This document shows positions 1 to 9,647 of a stretch of DNA of 64,000 bases, piece after piece. Where the stretch lies: positions 868,001 through 932,000 of the forward strand of contig CAVUZI010000007.1 in assembly GCA_963745955.1 (NCBI GenBank). Reading direction: 5' to 3'. Both the position numbers and the translations under genes were made by a program. The notes beneath the pieces were generated by a model. The model made no database searches, was not told the DNA's origin, and saw only the letters and a program-made list of their open reading frames with translations. Numbering within the stretch: position 1 is the stretch's first letter; every line of letters begins with the position of its first letter. Origin of the DNA: Bog-756 sp963745955. GTDB lineage: Bacteria; Actinomycetota; Acidimicrobiia; Acidimicrobiales; RAAP-2.

Positions 1-487
1 CTCGAAGTCGGGGTCGTTGGACTGCTTCCAGGTCTTGATCACTTGAAACGACACGCCCTCCTCTCGGAGCAGGACCCGGAGGCCCTCATGGCTGATGTCG
101 TCGACCACCCCCTCAGCGACCAGGAACTCGGCCAGCTTGGACAGGCTCCAGGTCGAGAAGGGCAGGCCGTGGTCCTGCGGGCGGGAGAGAGCGACCTTCT
201 TGATCTCTTGGCGCTCGGGAAGCGTGAACTTCGGAGGCCGTCCGCCGGAGTACTTCGGGGCCAGCGAGTCGAACCCGTCGGCGTTGAAGTTGTGGATCAC
301 CTCACGGACCCGGTCCTCGGAGGTGAAGGCGATCTTGGCGATGGCCGGCACGTCCATGCCCTGGGCGGACCACAGCACGATCTGGGCTCTTCGCCATCGG
401 ACCACCGACCCGAACCCGTCGGACGATGCCAAGGAGCTTGTTGCCCTCGGCACCGGTGATCTCTCGGACACGCACACGTTCGGCCAT
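1..487 (-). mobile_element. IS630-family transposase, N-terminal part, frameshifted and cut by the window edge
   Basis: Read on the minus strand from ATG at 487, the product begins MAERVRVREITGAEGNK and runs to an Arg-Arg at about 416-418. There the frame changes (net +1 or -2). The similarity then continues to base 1 with segments such as RWRRAQIVLWSAQGMDVPAI, GGRPPKFTLPE and HGLPFSTWSLSKLAEFLV. This is the helix-turn-helix and linker part of actinobacterial IS630 transposases, which normally have about 350 residues. The catalytic DDE half lies outside the window. The frameshift means either a dead copy or an assembly indel. No slippery heptamer of the kind used for programmed frameshifting is seen at the break. 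The outer end of the element should lie between 488 and 629, probably at a TA dinucleotide, but I could not identify the terminal repeat. Confidence 0.85.
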
Positions 488-629
488 GCCCCAAGTCTGC
501 GCGACCTGGACGATCAGAGTGGTGGACGCGACCCCGAGACGTTGCCGGTCACGGCACTAGCGCATTAGGGTCGAGTTACTGGCGCGGCCAACGTCGATTG
601 GCGATCCCTGCGATCGAGAGGACGACAAG

Positions 630-1459
630 ATGGTTGATGGCAACGAGATGATGTTGGCCGCGTCGGCGTGGACTCGGAGCCACGCGGTCGAGCGTTCTCG
701 ATTGTTCGACCGGGAAGCCGAACGCTATGACAGGTGCCGGCCGAGATACCCCGACGTCGTGATAGACGAGTTGCTCGGTCCGGAACCGTCTGGCCTCGAC
801 GTGCTCGAGTGGGTTGTGGCACCGGGATCGCTGCAAGGCCGATGGTTAAGCGGGGCGCCAAGGTGCTCGGGGTGGAAGTCGCGCCACGAATGGCGAAGAT
901 CGCTCGCCGCCACGGGATCGAAGTGGAGATCGGCGCCTTCGAGGACTGGGAAGCTGCTGGTCGCAGGTTTGACCGGGTGACTTCCGCCCAGGCGTGGCAC
1001 TGGCTGGACATGGCCGCCGCCACAGCCAAGGCGGCGTCGATCCTGCGGCCGAACGGCAGCCTTGGCCTGATCTGGAGCGGAGGTGCTCCCCCGACGATCT
1101 CGCCGACGCGCTCGAGGATGTCTATTCGGCGGTGGTGCCGAGCGGCACCCACCGTCTCTTCCGCGGCTATGCCGCCAACCGGTCGACCGACGTTAGGTCC
1201 GACTTGGACCCGGTCCTCCCCGCCATCGCCGCAGTACCTGAGTTCGAAACTTCCGACGGAGGAATGGTTTCCATGGATGCGGGGCTACCAGCGGGATCAG
1301 TGGCTGGACCTGCTGCTGTCGTACAGCGATCACGCCGCCCTCGAACCCTCACTCCGAGATCGTCTATTCGAAGCTATCGGAACTGCCATTGATAACTACG
1401 GTGGCTCATTCGTTATGAACTTCGAAACCGTCTTAATCACAGCGACCCGGCTCGGCTGA
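630..1459 (+). pseudogene. Class I SAM-dependent methyltransferase, at least three frameshifts
   Basis: Start ATG 630 follows a GAGAGG ribosome-binding site. The first frame gives FDREAERYDRCRPRYP and continues to about 813. A second frame carries the SAM-binding motif as VGCGTGIAA, then LGVEVAPRMAKIARRHG, AQAWHWLD and ILRPNGSLGLIW, to about 1085. A third frame carries DLADALEDVYSAVV and FRGYAA. After about 1240 the second frame resumes with EEWFPWMRGYQRDQW and ends at the stop near 1459. Joined together these make one protein of about 275 residues of the same type as the intact methyltransferase at 35613-36419. The substrate cannot be told. The breaks do not destroy codon sense on either side, so they are recent or are sequencing indels. 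The gene lies beside the transposase remnant. Confidence 0.75.
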
Positions 1460-1702
1460 CCCGGTGGCCGTGGTGATGGAGGGAATGAGCGACGGCCCGG
1501 AGCAACTTGTCGAGATCCACCCGACGAAGGAGAAGCAGGACTCACCCGTCGATCGAGAAGATTGGATGGTGGAGAGAGCGGCATTGCCGATGCCCTCGAG
1601 TCGTCCGAGCAGGTTGATTCCGTCAAGATTGACCACCTTATCCACTTCGCTCATGCTGAACGAATGAAGGGACCAAAAAATAGGGAAGAGAGGGACCGGT
1701 CG

Positions 1703-2778
1703 ATGAGGACCACCCAGGTGTCGAGGGCCAAACTCATCGAGACGATCGAGCTGCAGCGCTTTGGATTTCGCAATCTCGGATCACCCTTCTACGACCGGCT
1801 GGGCGGCGAACTAGCGACAGCCATTGCCAAGGACGGGCCGATCTGGGACTCCTTGGCCCCTTTCGCTGGTGCACCGTTTGAAGATGCCTACGTGCTGCGA
1901 TTCTTCGCTGGAATTCACAAGCTGGCGCTCAATGGGTCTGCACCCGGACTTGCTGCGCACTTTCCGTCGACAGGGGGCGATGGGGATGCGGGCGCCGCCA
2001 TGGCCGGCATCGTCGAGTTGCTGGATGAGCTCCCGGGAGCGGTGCGAGATGGTCTCGCGGTCCCACCCCAAACCAATGAGGTCGGTCGATCGGTCGCTCT
2101 CGCGTCAGGGCTTTTCGTCGTTGCCAGCCACACGGGAATGCCGATTCAACTTCGTGAGATCGGATCAAGCGGTGGTCTGAATCTGCGGTTGGACTCGTAC
2201 TGCTACGAACAGGATGGCGCAGGATGGGGATCCCAAGAATCGCCCATACAGTTCGCGGGCCTCTGGGAAGGTGGAGGTCCGAGCTTCTCGCCCGGGTTCG
2301 AGATACTTGATCGGCGCGGTTGTGACACACTTCCGATCGATGTGACCACCTCCGACGGGTGCCTTGACGTTGTTGTCCTATGTCTGGCCTGAACCTCGTG
2401 AGCGATTCGTCCGAATACATCAAGCCATTGAGATAGCCCGGAAGAGGCCGGTCCTCATCGATGAGGCGGGTGCAGCTACATGGGTTCCACATGAGCTCGC
2501 CAAGAGAGCCCAAGGAGCCGCTTTTGTGATCATGCACTCGGTTGTCTGGCAGTACCTCGACAAAGAAACGACCGCGGCAATAACACAAGCGATAACTGAA
2601 GCAGGTGCAGCGGCCAGCTCCGACTCTCCGCTCGCGGTTAAGGCTCGAACCGAACTCGGAGACATACGCCCCGGCCGAACTGAGGATCACCATGTGGAAC
2701 GGCTCGGATCCGGAGGAACGCCTTCTGGCGAGGACCGGCTTCCATGGTGGCCCAATTGCATGGCAGTCAGGGTCTTGA
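1703..2778 (+). pseudogene. DUF2332 family protein, two frameshifts
   Basis: Start ATG 1703 has a GGGAAGAGAGGGA ribosome-binding site. The first frame encodes the DUF2332 core: GSPFYDRLGGELA, HFPSTGGDGDA, QTNEVGRSVALASG and LREIGSSGGLNLR. It breaks near 2370, where the next frame reads SYVWPEPRERF and VIMHSVVWQYLD. It breaks again near 2660, where a third frame gives ELRITMWNGSDPEERLLA and FHGGPIAWQ up to the TGA at 2776-2778. Each segment aligns with where it should be in a full-length protein of about 355 residues. DUF2332 proteins have no established biochemical role. The gene could be intact in the organism if the breaks are assembly indels. Base composition is lower in G+C than in most of the window. 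Confidence 0.8.
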
Positions 2779-2948
2779 GCCGAGCAGGTAGCCCGGATCG
2801 GCCTGCGTTCTCCGGAGACTCGTAACATGCATTCACCTTGACGATCAACAGGGGTGGGATGACCGATCGGATGGGCGAACGGGCACCTCACACCGTTGTG
2901 CTCTCGGCAGCCCATGGGACACGAAGTTCATAGGTAGGACACGCAGCG

Positions 2949-3899
2949 ATGACTGAGTTACTCGATCAAAGTGCGGTACAAGCCTTCATCGACGACCGTT
3001 TCGGTGACCGAGCGAGCGAGGTCACCCGTCTTTCTGGTGGCGATTGGTCTCAGGCCTATGCCTTGTCTCTGGATGGAACGAAAGTAGTAGCCCGCTTTGG
3101 TAGTCATGGAGAGGACTACAAGAAGGACCAGGTCGCCTCCCGCTGGGCATCCGATGAGCTTCCTGTTCCCAAAGTAGTGGAACTCGACGAGACCAAGGTC
3201 GGCTTCTTTGCGCTATCCAATCGAGCCCGGGGTGACTTCCTCGACGAGCTCCACTTGGAACAGATCCTGGTAGTTCTTCCCAGTCTCTTCAGAACGATGG
3301 ATGCGATCCACGGCATTGACATCTCAGCTACCGAGGGCTACGGAAACTGGACGTCAGATGGTCATGGTCCACAGAGAACTTGGCGAGAAGCACTACTTGA
3401 CAAATTTGAGGACGATCCACCTGGCCAACGAATACATGGATGGCGGGCGGCATTGGAAGGTTCGCCTAACGGCACCAGGGACTTCGATGCCGCACTGAAG
3501 GTACTTGAGCGGCTGGCTGAAGGCATGCCCACCGAACGGCATGTCATCCACAATGACTTGCTCAATCACAATGTCCTTGTCCAAGGAGACAGGATCAGCG
3601 CCGTCTTGGACTGGGGCAACTCTATGTATGGAGACTTTTTGTATGACGCTGCTTGGCTCTTGTACTGCCAGCCACGGTATACGTCATGGCCAGAGTTGGA
3701 TCTGGCCGGCGAAATGCGACGGCACTGGGACGCCGGTGGTTCAGTACCGGATGACCTTGAAGCGCGACTGCTCTGCTATCAGATTCACGTCGGGCTCGAT
3801 GCGCAGGCGTACGCCGCCTACCGGGGAAACTGGGATCAGCTCAGGCTGAACACCGAGCAGACAATGACGTTGCTCGATGCCGCTGGAGGAGTGTCCTAG
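2949..3899 (+). CDS. Aminoglycoside phosphotransferase family protein (APH(4)-like)
   Basis: A 316-residue protein with the APH kinase fold. The catalytic loop is HNDLLNHNVLV (His201, Asp203, Asn208) and the metal-binding motif is DWG at 221-223, followed by NSMYGDFLYDAAW. That last stretch resembles the hygromycin-B 4-O-kinase branch more than classical APH(3'). The family transfers phosphate from ATP or GTP to hydroxyl groups of aminoglycosides or other small molecules, in the cytoplasm. Hygromycin as substrate is inference. The gene is intact. A hand count of bases 3061-3120 gives 30 G+C of 60, well below the flanking genes, which suggests recent acquisition together with the DUF2332 gene before it. 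There is no clear operon partner; the amine oxidase starts 47 nt downstream. Confidence 0.8.
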   Translation: MTELLDQSAVQAFIDDRFGDRASEVTRLSGGDWSQAYALSLDGTKVVARFGSHGEDYKKDQVASRWASDELPVPKVVELDETKVGFFALSNRARGDFLDELHLEQILVVLPSLFRTMDAIHGIDISATEGYGNWTSDGHGPQRTWREALLDKFEDDPPGQRIHGWRAALEGSPNGTRDFDAALKVLERLAEGMPTERHVIHNDLLNHNVLVQGDRISAVLDWGNSMYGDFLYDAAWLLYCQPRYTSWPELDLAGEMRRHWDAGGSVPDDLEARLLCYQIHVGLDAQAYAAYRGNWDQLRLNTEQTMTLLDAAGGVS

Positions 3900-3946
3900 G
3901 CCATGCCCCGACCTTCCGGGAACCAGTACCGAGAGAGGCGATCAAG

Positions 3947-5404
3947 GTGGCGTTGACCCGACGGCAACTTCTAGCTTCCGCCGGGATCACCGCTGCGGCC
4001 GCCGTATTCGGAGGCTGCACAACCACACCGAGACCGGAAGCCTCGACGAAGAAACGCATCGTTGTGGTCGGCGCGGGGCTTGCCGGTCTGACCGCAGCGC
4101 TTGCGCTCCGGGCCGCCGGCTGGGAGGTGGTCGTCTTCGAGGCCCGCGGACGTGTGGGCGGGAGGGTCCACACCCTGTACCTTCCGTTCACCGACGGGCT
4201 TCACGTCGAGGCCGGTGGCGAGTCCATCGATGACAACCACGTTCAGATCCAGGCGTTGGCTCGCCACTATCACCTGGCGCTGGCCCGTCGGCCAACGGAC
4301 AAGCTGGAGGACGCCGCGGTGTACAGACGGGGGAAACGAAGCGTTCTGCACGCTATGTCCGCCGCAGACCCAAAGGCGTTGGCCGAATACGTGACGTTCG
4401 GAAATACCCTGATCGGAATGGCTGGAGATCTCGACCCCGCTCACCCTGAACTCGCACCGCGGGCCGAGCTGTGGGACAGGCAATCGCTGCAGGACTTCGC
4501 CGCCACTCAGGCACTGAATTCCGATGCGAGTCTTCTCGTGCAGACAGACTACCGAGGCAACTACAACGCCCAACTCGACCAGATTTCGCTCCTCTTCGTG
4601 CTCCAACAGTCGGTCGTCGACGAGGCACTGCCCGAATCCGGCGTCGAGACCATGCGGATCGCGGCGGGAAACAGCACCCTGCCCGAAGCGATGGCTCACG
4701 ACCTCGGGACTGCAGTCCGGCTCGACTCGCCTGTCACCACGATCGAACAGCACCCGTGGGGTGTTCGCGTAGCCGCTCGGACGCCGGATGGCACGACCAC
4801 AGTCGATGCTGCACATCTCGTGCTGGCAGCACCGCCACCAGCGCTCCGGGCACTCTCGTTCGATCCCCCCCTGTCCCCGGACGTCGCCACAATGATCGAT
4901 GAGCTCGACCTGGGTCACGCGTTGAAGGTGTCGACCCAATACAACCGGAGGTTCTGGTTGCCAGAAGGGCTATCGGGGTTCACCATCACCGACCTCCCCT
5001 TCGGGACTGCCTGGGACGCTACCGATTCGATGCCAGGTGGCGCGGAGCGGCCCGGGGTGCTCACCCAGTTCGTGACCGGGAATGTCGCCAGATCCGGCGC
5101 CTTGCTTGGTGATCGAGCACGAATCGCCACGTTCCAGAAGCAGCTCGGCGTCGTCTATCCAGAAGGCCGAGCACAGGGCAGCGGCATCGCCACCACCATG
5201 GCCTGGGCCAACGAACCCTACACAGGTGGGGGTTACGCCGTATTCGCCCCGGGTCAAATGACCCGATTCTGGCCGCTCCTCCGCCAACCGCACGGTGCCA
5301 TTTGGTTCGCCGGCGAGCACACCGAGACACTGGCGGGCTATATGGAGAGCGCAGTTCGCTCAGGTCATCGGGTAGCCACGGCCATCGGACCAGCGCCTCG
5401 TTGA
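3947..5404 (+). CDS. Secreted flavin-dependent amine oxidase
   Basis: The 485-residue product starts at GTG 3947. Its N-terminus TRRQLLASAG...FGGC looks like a twin-arginine signal ending in a lipobox with Cys24, so the enzyme is probably an exported lipoprotein loaded with flavin before export. The FAD-binding beta-alpha-beta motif VVVGAGLAGLTA lies at about 39-50, followed by VFEARGRVGGRVHT. The C-terminal FAD contact FAGEHTETLAGYMESAVRSG is also present. These are the hallmarks of the monoamine oxidase and L-amino-acid oxidase superfamily, which oxidises amines with release of H2O2. The individual substrate cannot be deduced. Full length and intact; transcribed alone after the kinase gene. 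Confidence 0.85.
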   Translation: MALTRRQLLASAGITAAAAVFGGCTTTPRPEASTKKRIVVVGAGLAGLTAALALRAAGWEVVVFEARGRVGGRVHTLYLPFTDGLHVEAGGESIDDNHVQIQALARHYHLALARRPTDKLEDAAVYRRGKRSVLHAMSAADPKALAEYVTFGNTLIGMAGDLDPAHPELAPRAELWDRQSLQDFAATQALNSDASLLVQTDYRGNYNAQLDQISLLFVLQQSVVDEALPESGVETMRIAAGNSTLPEAMAHDLGTAVRLDSPVTTIEQHPWGVRVAARTPDGTTTVDAAHLVLAAPPPALRALSFDPPLSPDVATMIDELDLGHALKVSTQYNRRFWLPEGLSGFTITDLPFGTAWDATDSMPGGAERPGVLTQFVTGNVARSGALLGDRARIATFQKQLGVVYPEGRAQGSGIATTMAWANEPYTGGGYAVFAPGQMTRFWPLLRQPHGAIWFAGEHTETLAGYMESAVRSGHRVATAIGPAPR

Positions 5405-5577
5405 ACTGACGGGCAGCCGGGGATCGGCGCCCGGCGACCCCCTTCCGATCGACGCCACCGGATCGTTTCTGGCCATTGTCCTGGCCTTATCCTCGAATCC
5501 ATGGGTTCGTCCTTCAGCCCAAGCCGTGGGCACCGGCAGTGACCCCGCTGGGCGTCGGCAAAGATTCTGTACGGAGT

Positions 5578-5604
5578 TGTCGATCTGGGCATCTCTCGAC
5601 CGTC
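5578..5604 (+). promoter_or_regulatory. Candidate ECF42-type autoregulated promoter
   Basis: TGTCGA at 5578-5583 is followed, after a 17-nt spacer, by CGTC at 5601-5604. From memory, ECF42 sigma factors recognise TGTCGA in the -35 region and CG(A/T)C in the -10 region. The site lies 54 nt upstream of the YCII gene that is cotranscribed with an ECF42-like sigma factor. A 7-bp hairpin (5618-5624 with 5631-5637, loop of six) sits in the presumed leader just before the ribosome-binding site GAGAGGAG. Confidence 0.6.
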
Positions 5605-5657
5605 GTAGTCAGTAGGAGACCCCAAAAAGATGGGGTCGAACCAGAGAGGAGAACAGC

Positions 5658-6005
5658 ATGGCTGAGTACTTGATCCTTATCTACGGGGAAGAGGCTGCCT
5701 TGGAGAATCCCGAACCCGGGGAGTTCGGTCAGATGATGAAGGGCCACCAGGTCTTCGGTGAGCGAAACGCAGCCGTTCTGCGGGGTGGCAACGCACTGCA
5801 GCCGACGGCGACGGCCACGTCGGTGCGCCAGGACCCCTCCGGGGAGTTCGTCGTGACCGATGGAGCGTTCGCCGAAACCAAAGAAGCGCTCGGTGGCTAC
5901 TACCTCGTCGAAGCCGCCGACTTGGACGAGGCCCTCGCCCTGGCCAAGCAGGTCCCCATGCCTTTTGGCGGGGTCGAGGTTCGACCGATCAGGACCTTTG
6001 CCTGA
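5658..6005 (+). CDS. YCII-related (DGPF-type) protein, partner of ECF sigma factor
   Basis: A 115-residue cytoplasmic protein beginning MAEYLILIYGEEA, with a strong ribosome-binding site (GAGAGGAGAACAGC) before ATG 5658. The YCII domain covers the whole protein: an N-terminal strand, the middle FVVTDGAFAETKEALGGYYLVEAADLDEALALA and the terminal GGVEVRPI. Proteins of this type are the conserved genomic neighbours of ECF42 sigma factors and are thought to be structural or catalytic accessories rather than anti-sigma factors; their reaction is unknown. The sigma gene starts 17 nt downstream, so the two form an operon under the promoter at 5578-5604. Confidence 0.85.
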   Translation: MAEYLILIYGEEAALENPEPGEFGQMMKGHQVFGERNAAVLRGGNALQPTATATSVRQDPSGEFVVTDGAFAETKEALGGYYLVEAADLDEALALAKQVPMPFGGVEVRPIRTFA

Positions 6006-6022
6006 GTGACGCCCGAAGCTCC

Positions 6023-7261
6023 ATGAACGCATCAGTCGAAGCTGCGGTCGCCGACGCGCACCGTCGTGAGTGGGCTTTCGTGCTCGCCGCGACGGTGCGT
6101 GTCACGGGCGACATCGATCTGGCCGAGGAGTGCGTTCAGGATGCGTACGCTCGGGCACTGGCCACCTGGTCGACCGGTGGGATCCCAACCAGGCCTGGTG
6201 CGTGGCTGACCACCGTCGCCCGACGTCGCGCCATCGACATGGCGCGGCGAGATTCCACACACGACCGGGCACTCCCCCTACTCGTCGAACGGGTAGAAGC
6301 TCCCGGACCCGGGGACCTTGACGATCCCGAAATAATCGACGACCGATTGCGGCTCGTCTTCACCTGCTGTCACCCAGCCATTGCCATCGACGCGCAGGTG
6401 GCGCTGACCCTTCGCCTGGTCTGCGGGCTCACCACCGCCGAGGTGGGTCGCGCCTTCCTGGTCAGCGAGACGGCGATGGCCGCCCGCATCACTCGGGCGA
6501 AGAAGAAGATCGCCATTGCCCGGATTCCCTATCGGGTGCCACCTGTCGAGGAACTGCCGGCCCGCATCGACGCGGTCCTCTCCGTCCTCCATCTGCTCTA
6601 CACGACCGGACACACCGCTCCGGTCGGCGCCGACCTCGGTCGCCGCGACTTGGTCGAACGGTCACTCGATCTGACCCGCGTGTTGCGGACGCTGCTTCCG
6701 GACGACGAGGACGTTGCCGGGCTGCTGGCTCTCATCCTCCTCACCGATGCTCGCCGGGCAACCAGGATCGGCGACAACGGCCAACTCGTCCTGCTCGCCG
6801 ACCAGGACAGGACCCAATGGGATCACGCCGCCATCCAAGAGGGGATCTTGCTCGTGCGCCAAGCGCTTCGCCGCCGGCCACCGGGGCGTTTTGCGCTCAT
6901 GGCCGCCATAGCCGCGGTGCACGACGGAGCCCCGTCGTGGGACGCCACCGACTGGAGCGAGATCGTTCGACTCTACGACCTTCTGGTCCAGATATGGCCG
7001 TCGCCCGTCGTCGCTCTCAATCGAGCCGTCGCCATCGGACTGGCAGAGGGTCCCGTTGCAGGACTGGCCGCCCTCGATCTGCTGGCCACGGAGCCGCTCC
7101 TTGCCACCTATAGCTACCTCGCATCCGCCCGTGCCGATTTCCTCCGCCGCTTGGATCGCAACGACGAGGCGCGGCTCGCCTATGAAGAAGCTCTCCTTCT
7201 CAGCGAGAACGTTGTCGAGCGAGCGTTCCTGGCCGACCGGCTCGGTCAAGTGGAACGCTGA
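6023..7261 (+). CDS. ECF42-type RNA polymerase sigma factor with C-terminal extension
   Basis: A 412-residue protein. Sigma region 2 lies at about 15-85 (LAEECVQDAYARALATW, WLTTVARRRAIDMAR). Region 4 lies at about 120-165 (VFTCCHPAI, LTLRLVCGLTTAEVGRAFLV). A helical extension of about 230 residues follows, with the DUF6596 signature DAVLSVLHLLYTTGH and TPR-like helices (LLATYSYLASARADFLRRL, EARLAYEEALLLSENVVERAFL). In ECF42 factors this extension replaces a separate anti-sigma factor. The protein directs RNA polymerase to a small regulon that includes its own operon. The gene follows the YCII gene by 17 nt. The inducing signal is unknown. Confidence 0.9.
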   Translation: MNASVEAAVADAHRREWAFVLAATVRVTGDIDLAEECVQDAYARALATWSTGGIPTRPGAWLTTVARRRAIDMARRDSTHDRALPLLVERVEAPGPGDLDDPEIIDDRLRLVFTCCHPAIAIDAQVALTLRLVCGLTTAEVGRAFLVSETAMAARITRAKKKIAIARIPYRVPPVEELPARIDAVLSVLHLLYTTGHTAPVGADLGRRDLVERSLDLTRVLRTLLPDDEDVAGLLALILLTDARRATRIGDNGQLVLLADQDRTQWDHAAIQEGILLVRQALRRRPPGRFALMAAIAAVHDGAPSWDATDWSEIVRLYDLLVQIWPSPVVALNRAVAIGLAEGPVAGLAALDLLATEPLLATYSYLASARADFLRRLDRNDEARLAYEEALLLSENVVERAFLADRLGQVER

Positions 7262-7385
7262 GATCAACTTGGCGGGCGGTCGCACTCAGCGGGCGGCATC
7301 GAGCCGAGCCCGGTCGACCAACCGGATGCGCCATGCACACTTCGCGTGGCCGGCAGCACGAGTGTCCTCGGCGTGCCGCCGTTGT

Positions 7386-9647
7386 CTACCCGCCGGATTG
7401 GCGCTCGTATTGTACGATCGCCGAGGCCGGCGCGCCCGGGAGCGAAAGCTCCAGGCCCTTGTTCATCAGGCTCCTTCCGGACAACAGTTCCTTGCTGCCC
7501 AGGTCGAAGTTTTCGATCTGGTACTGCATGCCGGCATCCAGTCCCTGCAGGACAAAACGCATCACTGCCGCTTGGGCGTGGGGCCGCCGGAAGATGAGGA
7601 CAACGCCGGACCCCGCCGCGGGGCGGTCGAACTGGAAGGCCATCCAGACGTCATCCTCCAGGCTGAACTCCGTCAGCGGATAGAAATCGCTGTACAACAG
7701 ATCATCCTGGATACGCACGAATTCGTCGTTCATCGTCCGGAGCAGCGTCCAGTCCTCCTCGCTCGCCGTGGCGGCGTCGACGCTCGACGCGTAGCAGGGG
7801 GCAAGGGAGCTTCGCACCACGTACTGGCCCGGGCCCCAGGCACCGTCATGGGTGGCCTGCGGTCCCACACCCGTCCCGAAGTAAGGGAGCCACAGGGATA
7901 TGCCATAGGTCTGACACTGGTTGCCGGTCGGCTCGAACTGGTAATCACTGCGCAACAGAGGGATCGAGCGGCGCATGGTCTCGAGGTCGTTGCGGCGGCC
8001 ACCAGAAGCGCAGCTGTCAATCCAGAGCTGAGGATGGCGCTTACGCAATTCGTCCCAAAAGGCGAGATGGCCGGTCACGTGCTTCACCTGGGTCATTCCG
8101 CTGCGGCCCGGAACGTCCTTCGCGTTCCAGTAGTCGAGCGGGTCCATGTTGAAGTCCTGCCGGAACACGTCCAATGTATGGCCCTTGGCAGCTTGGTCGG
8201 TAATGATGCTGTCGAAGCGCTCCACCGACCAGGCCCAAGCGTCTGGGTTACCGAAGTCGACCAGGAAGCTGAGGTCCGAACTGGGGTCCGGCGGTGCGAT
8301 GAGCCAATCCCGGTGCTGTTCGAAAAGCTCGGTACCGACCCCCGCCCGCTCCGGCTCGCTCCATAGCAATGACTTCATGTCATGCTCGATGGCTCGCTGG
8401 AATGTCGGCCTCATTCCCTCCGGGAAGCGCTTTGGGTCAGGGAACCAGTTCCCCACGCCATTGGACCAGTCCTCGGACCAGTTCTCGGGCAACCCACTCG
8501 GAATGGCATACCAGCCGGCGTCTACCCACCAATGCGTGTAGAAGCCACCGCGGTCCCTGGTGGTCCCCCGTCCAGCGTAGATTTCGATCGCCGAGAGCTC
8601 CTGCGATTGGTCAGGGTAAAGGCTCAGGCCGCCGGTCGTTGGCACGATAGGCGTCGGGAGGCTCCCCCCGAAGCGCGGCAGGTTGTAGTCGACCATCCAT
8701 CTCCGCCACTTGTTCTGTGCGAGCAACCAGCTCTTGGCGCTCCAGGGCATGAGGACGATGAGAGGAGTGCGCACCTCCTCGCCTGGTTCCAAGGAAGTGT
8801 CCAAGAGCATTGCGTCGGCGATGTCCCCGTACGGGTTGAGCACCGGGTCGGCAGACGTCATCCCCGCCTTGAGACGCAGGCCAGCGTGCTCGTCGACCAG
8901 CAGCTGGGTCGTCCACTGCCCCGGCCAGCCGACCGCGACCATGACCCCCCGGTCGCCCCAGGAGATATTGAAATAGGGCCACGTGCCGTTCGACGGCCGG
9001 CCGCCCACCGGAAAGAGAAGTTGCTTCTCACCGGGCCCCAGGGGCGACGTCCGTGGTGCGTAGTCATGGGCTTGCTGCGCGCTGCCATTGAAATGATGAA
9101 GGACATAAGGTGCCGTAGGCGAAGCGCTGAGGATGGTGTCGGCGGCCAGCACCGTATTCAACCGCTTCGAGGATCCGGATGACGGGTTGGAGAAGGACAG
9201 GGTCCATTCGATGGCACCGAAGGTCTCATAGACAACGACCGCCGCCAGTACCTGAAGCTCTCCGGTCGGCGCCCGCCAGGTGACCAATTCTTCAGAGCGC
9301 CCCGGCGCGGAACTGATGGTGTGCCGTGTCACCGGCCACTGTCGCAAGAGGCTCGCCGACGATTGGTCGGCGTACATGAACGAGAAGGGCGGATTGGCCA
9401 CGAACTCCGACACCGCCTCTTTGGCCGCGGCACTCCCTGCCGCGGCTTGGTCCGCAGTCGACGGCTGAGAGCCGTTCGCGCATGAGGCCAGGGCCGCTGA
9501 CCCCGTGCCTACCCCGAGCAACTTGAGGAAGAGCCTCCTGTCCACGGTGGCAACGCTAATCTCCCCGCTGATCCAGACCAGATCCGAACGGGCCCCCCGA
9601 TCTGTCGAACTTCCCCGACAGCCGAAAACCCACCGCTTCATTGACAT
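7386..9647 (-). CDS. Secreted alpha-galactosidase, GH36-like (melibiase fold)
   Basis: A 753-residue protein read from ATG 9647, which has an AAGGAA ribosome-binding site. A twin-arginine-like motif, DRRLFLKLLGVG, sits at about 36-47 and is followed by ALASC, so export as a lipoprotein is likely; the GTG at 9545 would put the signal at the extreme N-terminus and is a credible alternative start. An N-terminal beta-sandwich precedes the catalytic barrel. The nucleophile is expected at Asp498 in VFRQDFNMDP and the acid/base at Asp554 in SCASGGRRND, with HVTGHLAFWDELRKRHP between. GH36 enzymes release terminal alpha-galactose from oligosaccharides, outside the cytoplasm here. Monocistronic and divergent from the VOC/ArsR pair. 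Confidence 0.82.
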   Translation of the reverse strand: MSMKRWVFGCRGSSTDRGARSDLVWISGEISVATVDRRLFLKLLGVGTGSAALASCANGSQPSTADQAAAGSAAAKEAVSEFVANPPFSFMYADQSSASLLRQWPVTRHTISSAPGRSEELVTWRAPTGELQVLAAVVVYETFGAIEWTLSFSNPSSGSSKRLNTVLAADTILSASPTAPYVLHHFNGSAQQAHDYAPRTSPLGPGEKQLLFPVGGRPSNGTWPYFNISWGDRGVMVAVGWPGQWTTQLLVDEHAGLRLKAGMTSADPVLNPYGDIADAMLLDTSLEPGEEVRTPLIVLMPWSAKSWLLAQNKWRRWMVDYNLPRFGGSLPTPIVPTTGGLSLYPDQSQELSAIEIYAGRGTTRDRGGFYTHWWVDAGWYAIPSGLPENWSEDWSNGVGNWFPDPKRFPEGMRPTFQRAIEHDMKSLLWSEPERAGVGTELFEQHRDWLIAPPDPSSDLSFLVDFGNPDAWAWSVERFDSIITDQAAKGHTLDVFRQDFNMDPLDYWNAKDVPGRSGMTQVKHVTGHLAFWDELRKRHPQLWIDSCASGGRRNDLETMRRSIPLLRSDYQFEPTGNQCQTYGISLWLPYFGTGVGPQATHDGAWGPGQYVVRSSLAPCYASSVDAATASEEDWTLLRTMNDEFVRIQDDLLYSDFYPLTEFSLEDDVWMAFQFDRPAAGSGVVLIFRRPHAQAAVMRFVLQGLDAGMQYQIENFDLGSKELLSGRSLMNKGLELSLPGAPASAIVQYERQSGG

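Noticed and set aside
302..487. Programmed frameshift producing the transposase
   Set aside because: No A- or T-rich slippery heptamer or stimulatory structure at the break near 417; a plain indel is simpler.
1929..2915. 328-codon minus-strand frame
   Set aside because: Antisense to the DUF2332 gene, whose conserved segments are on the plus strand.
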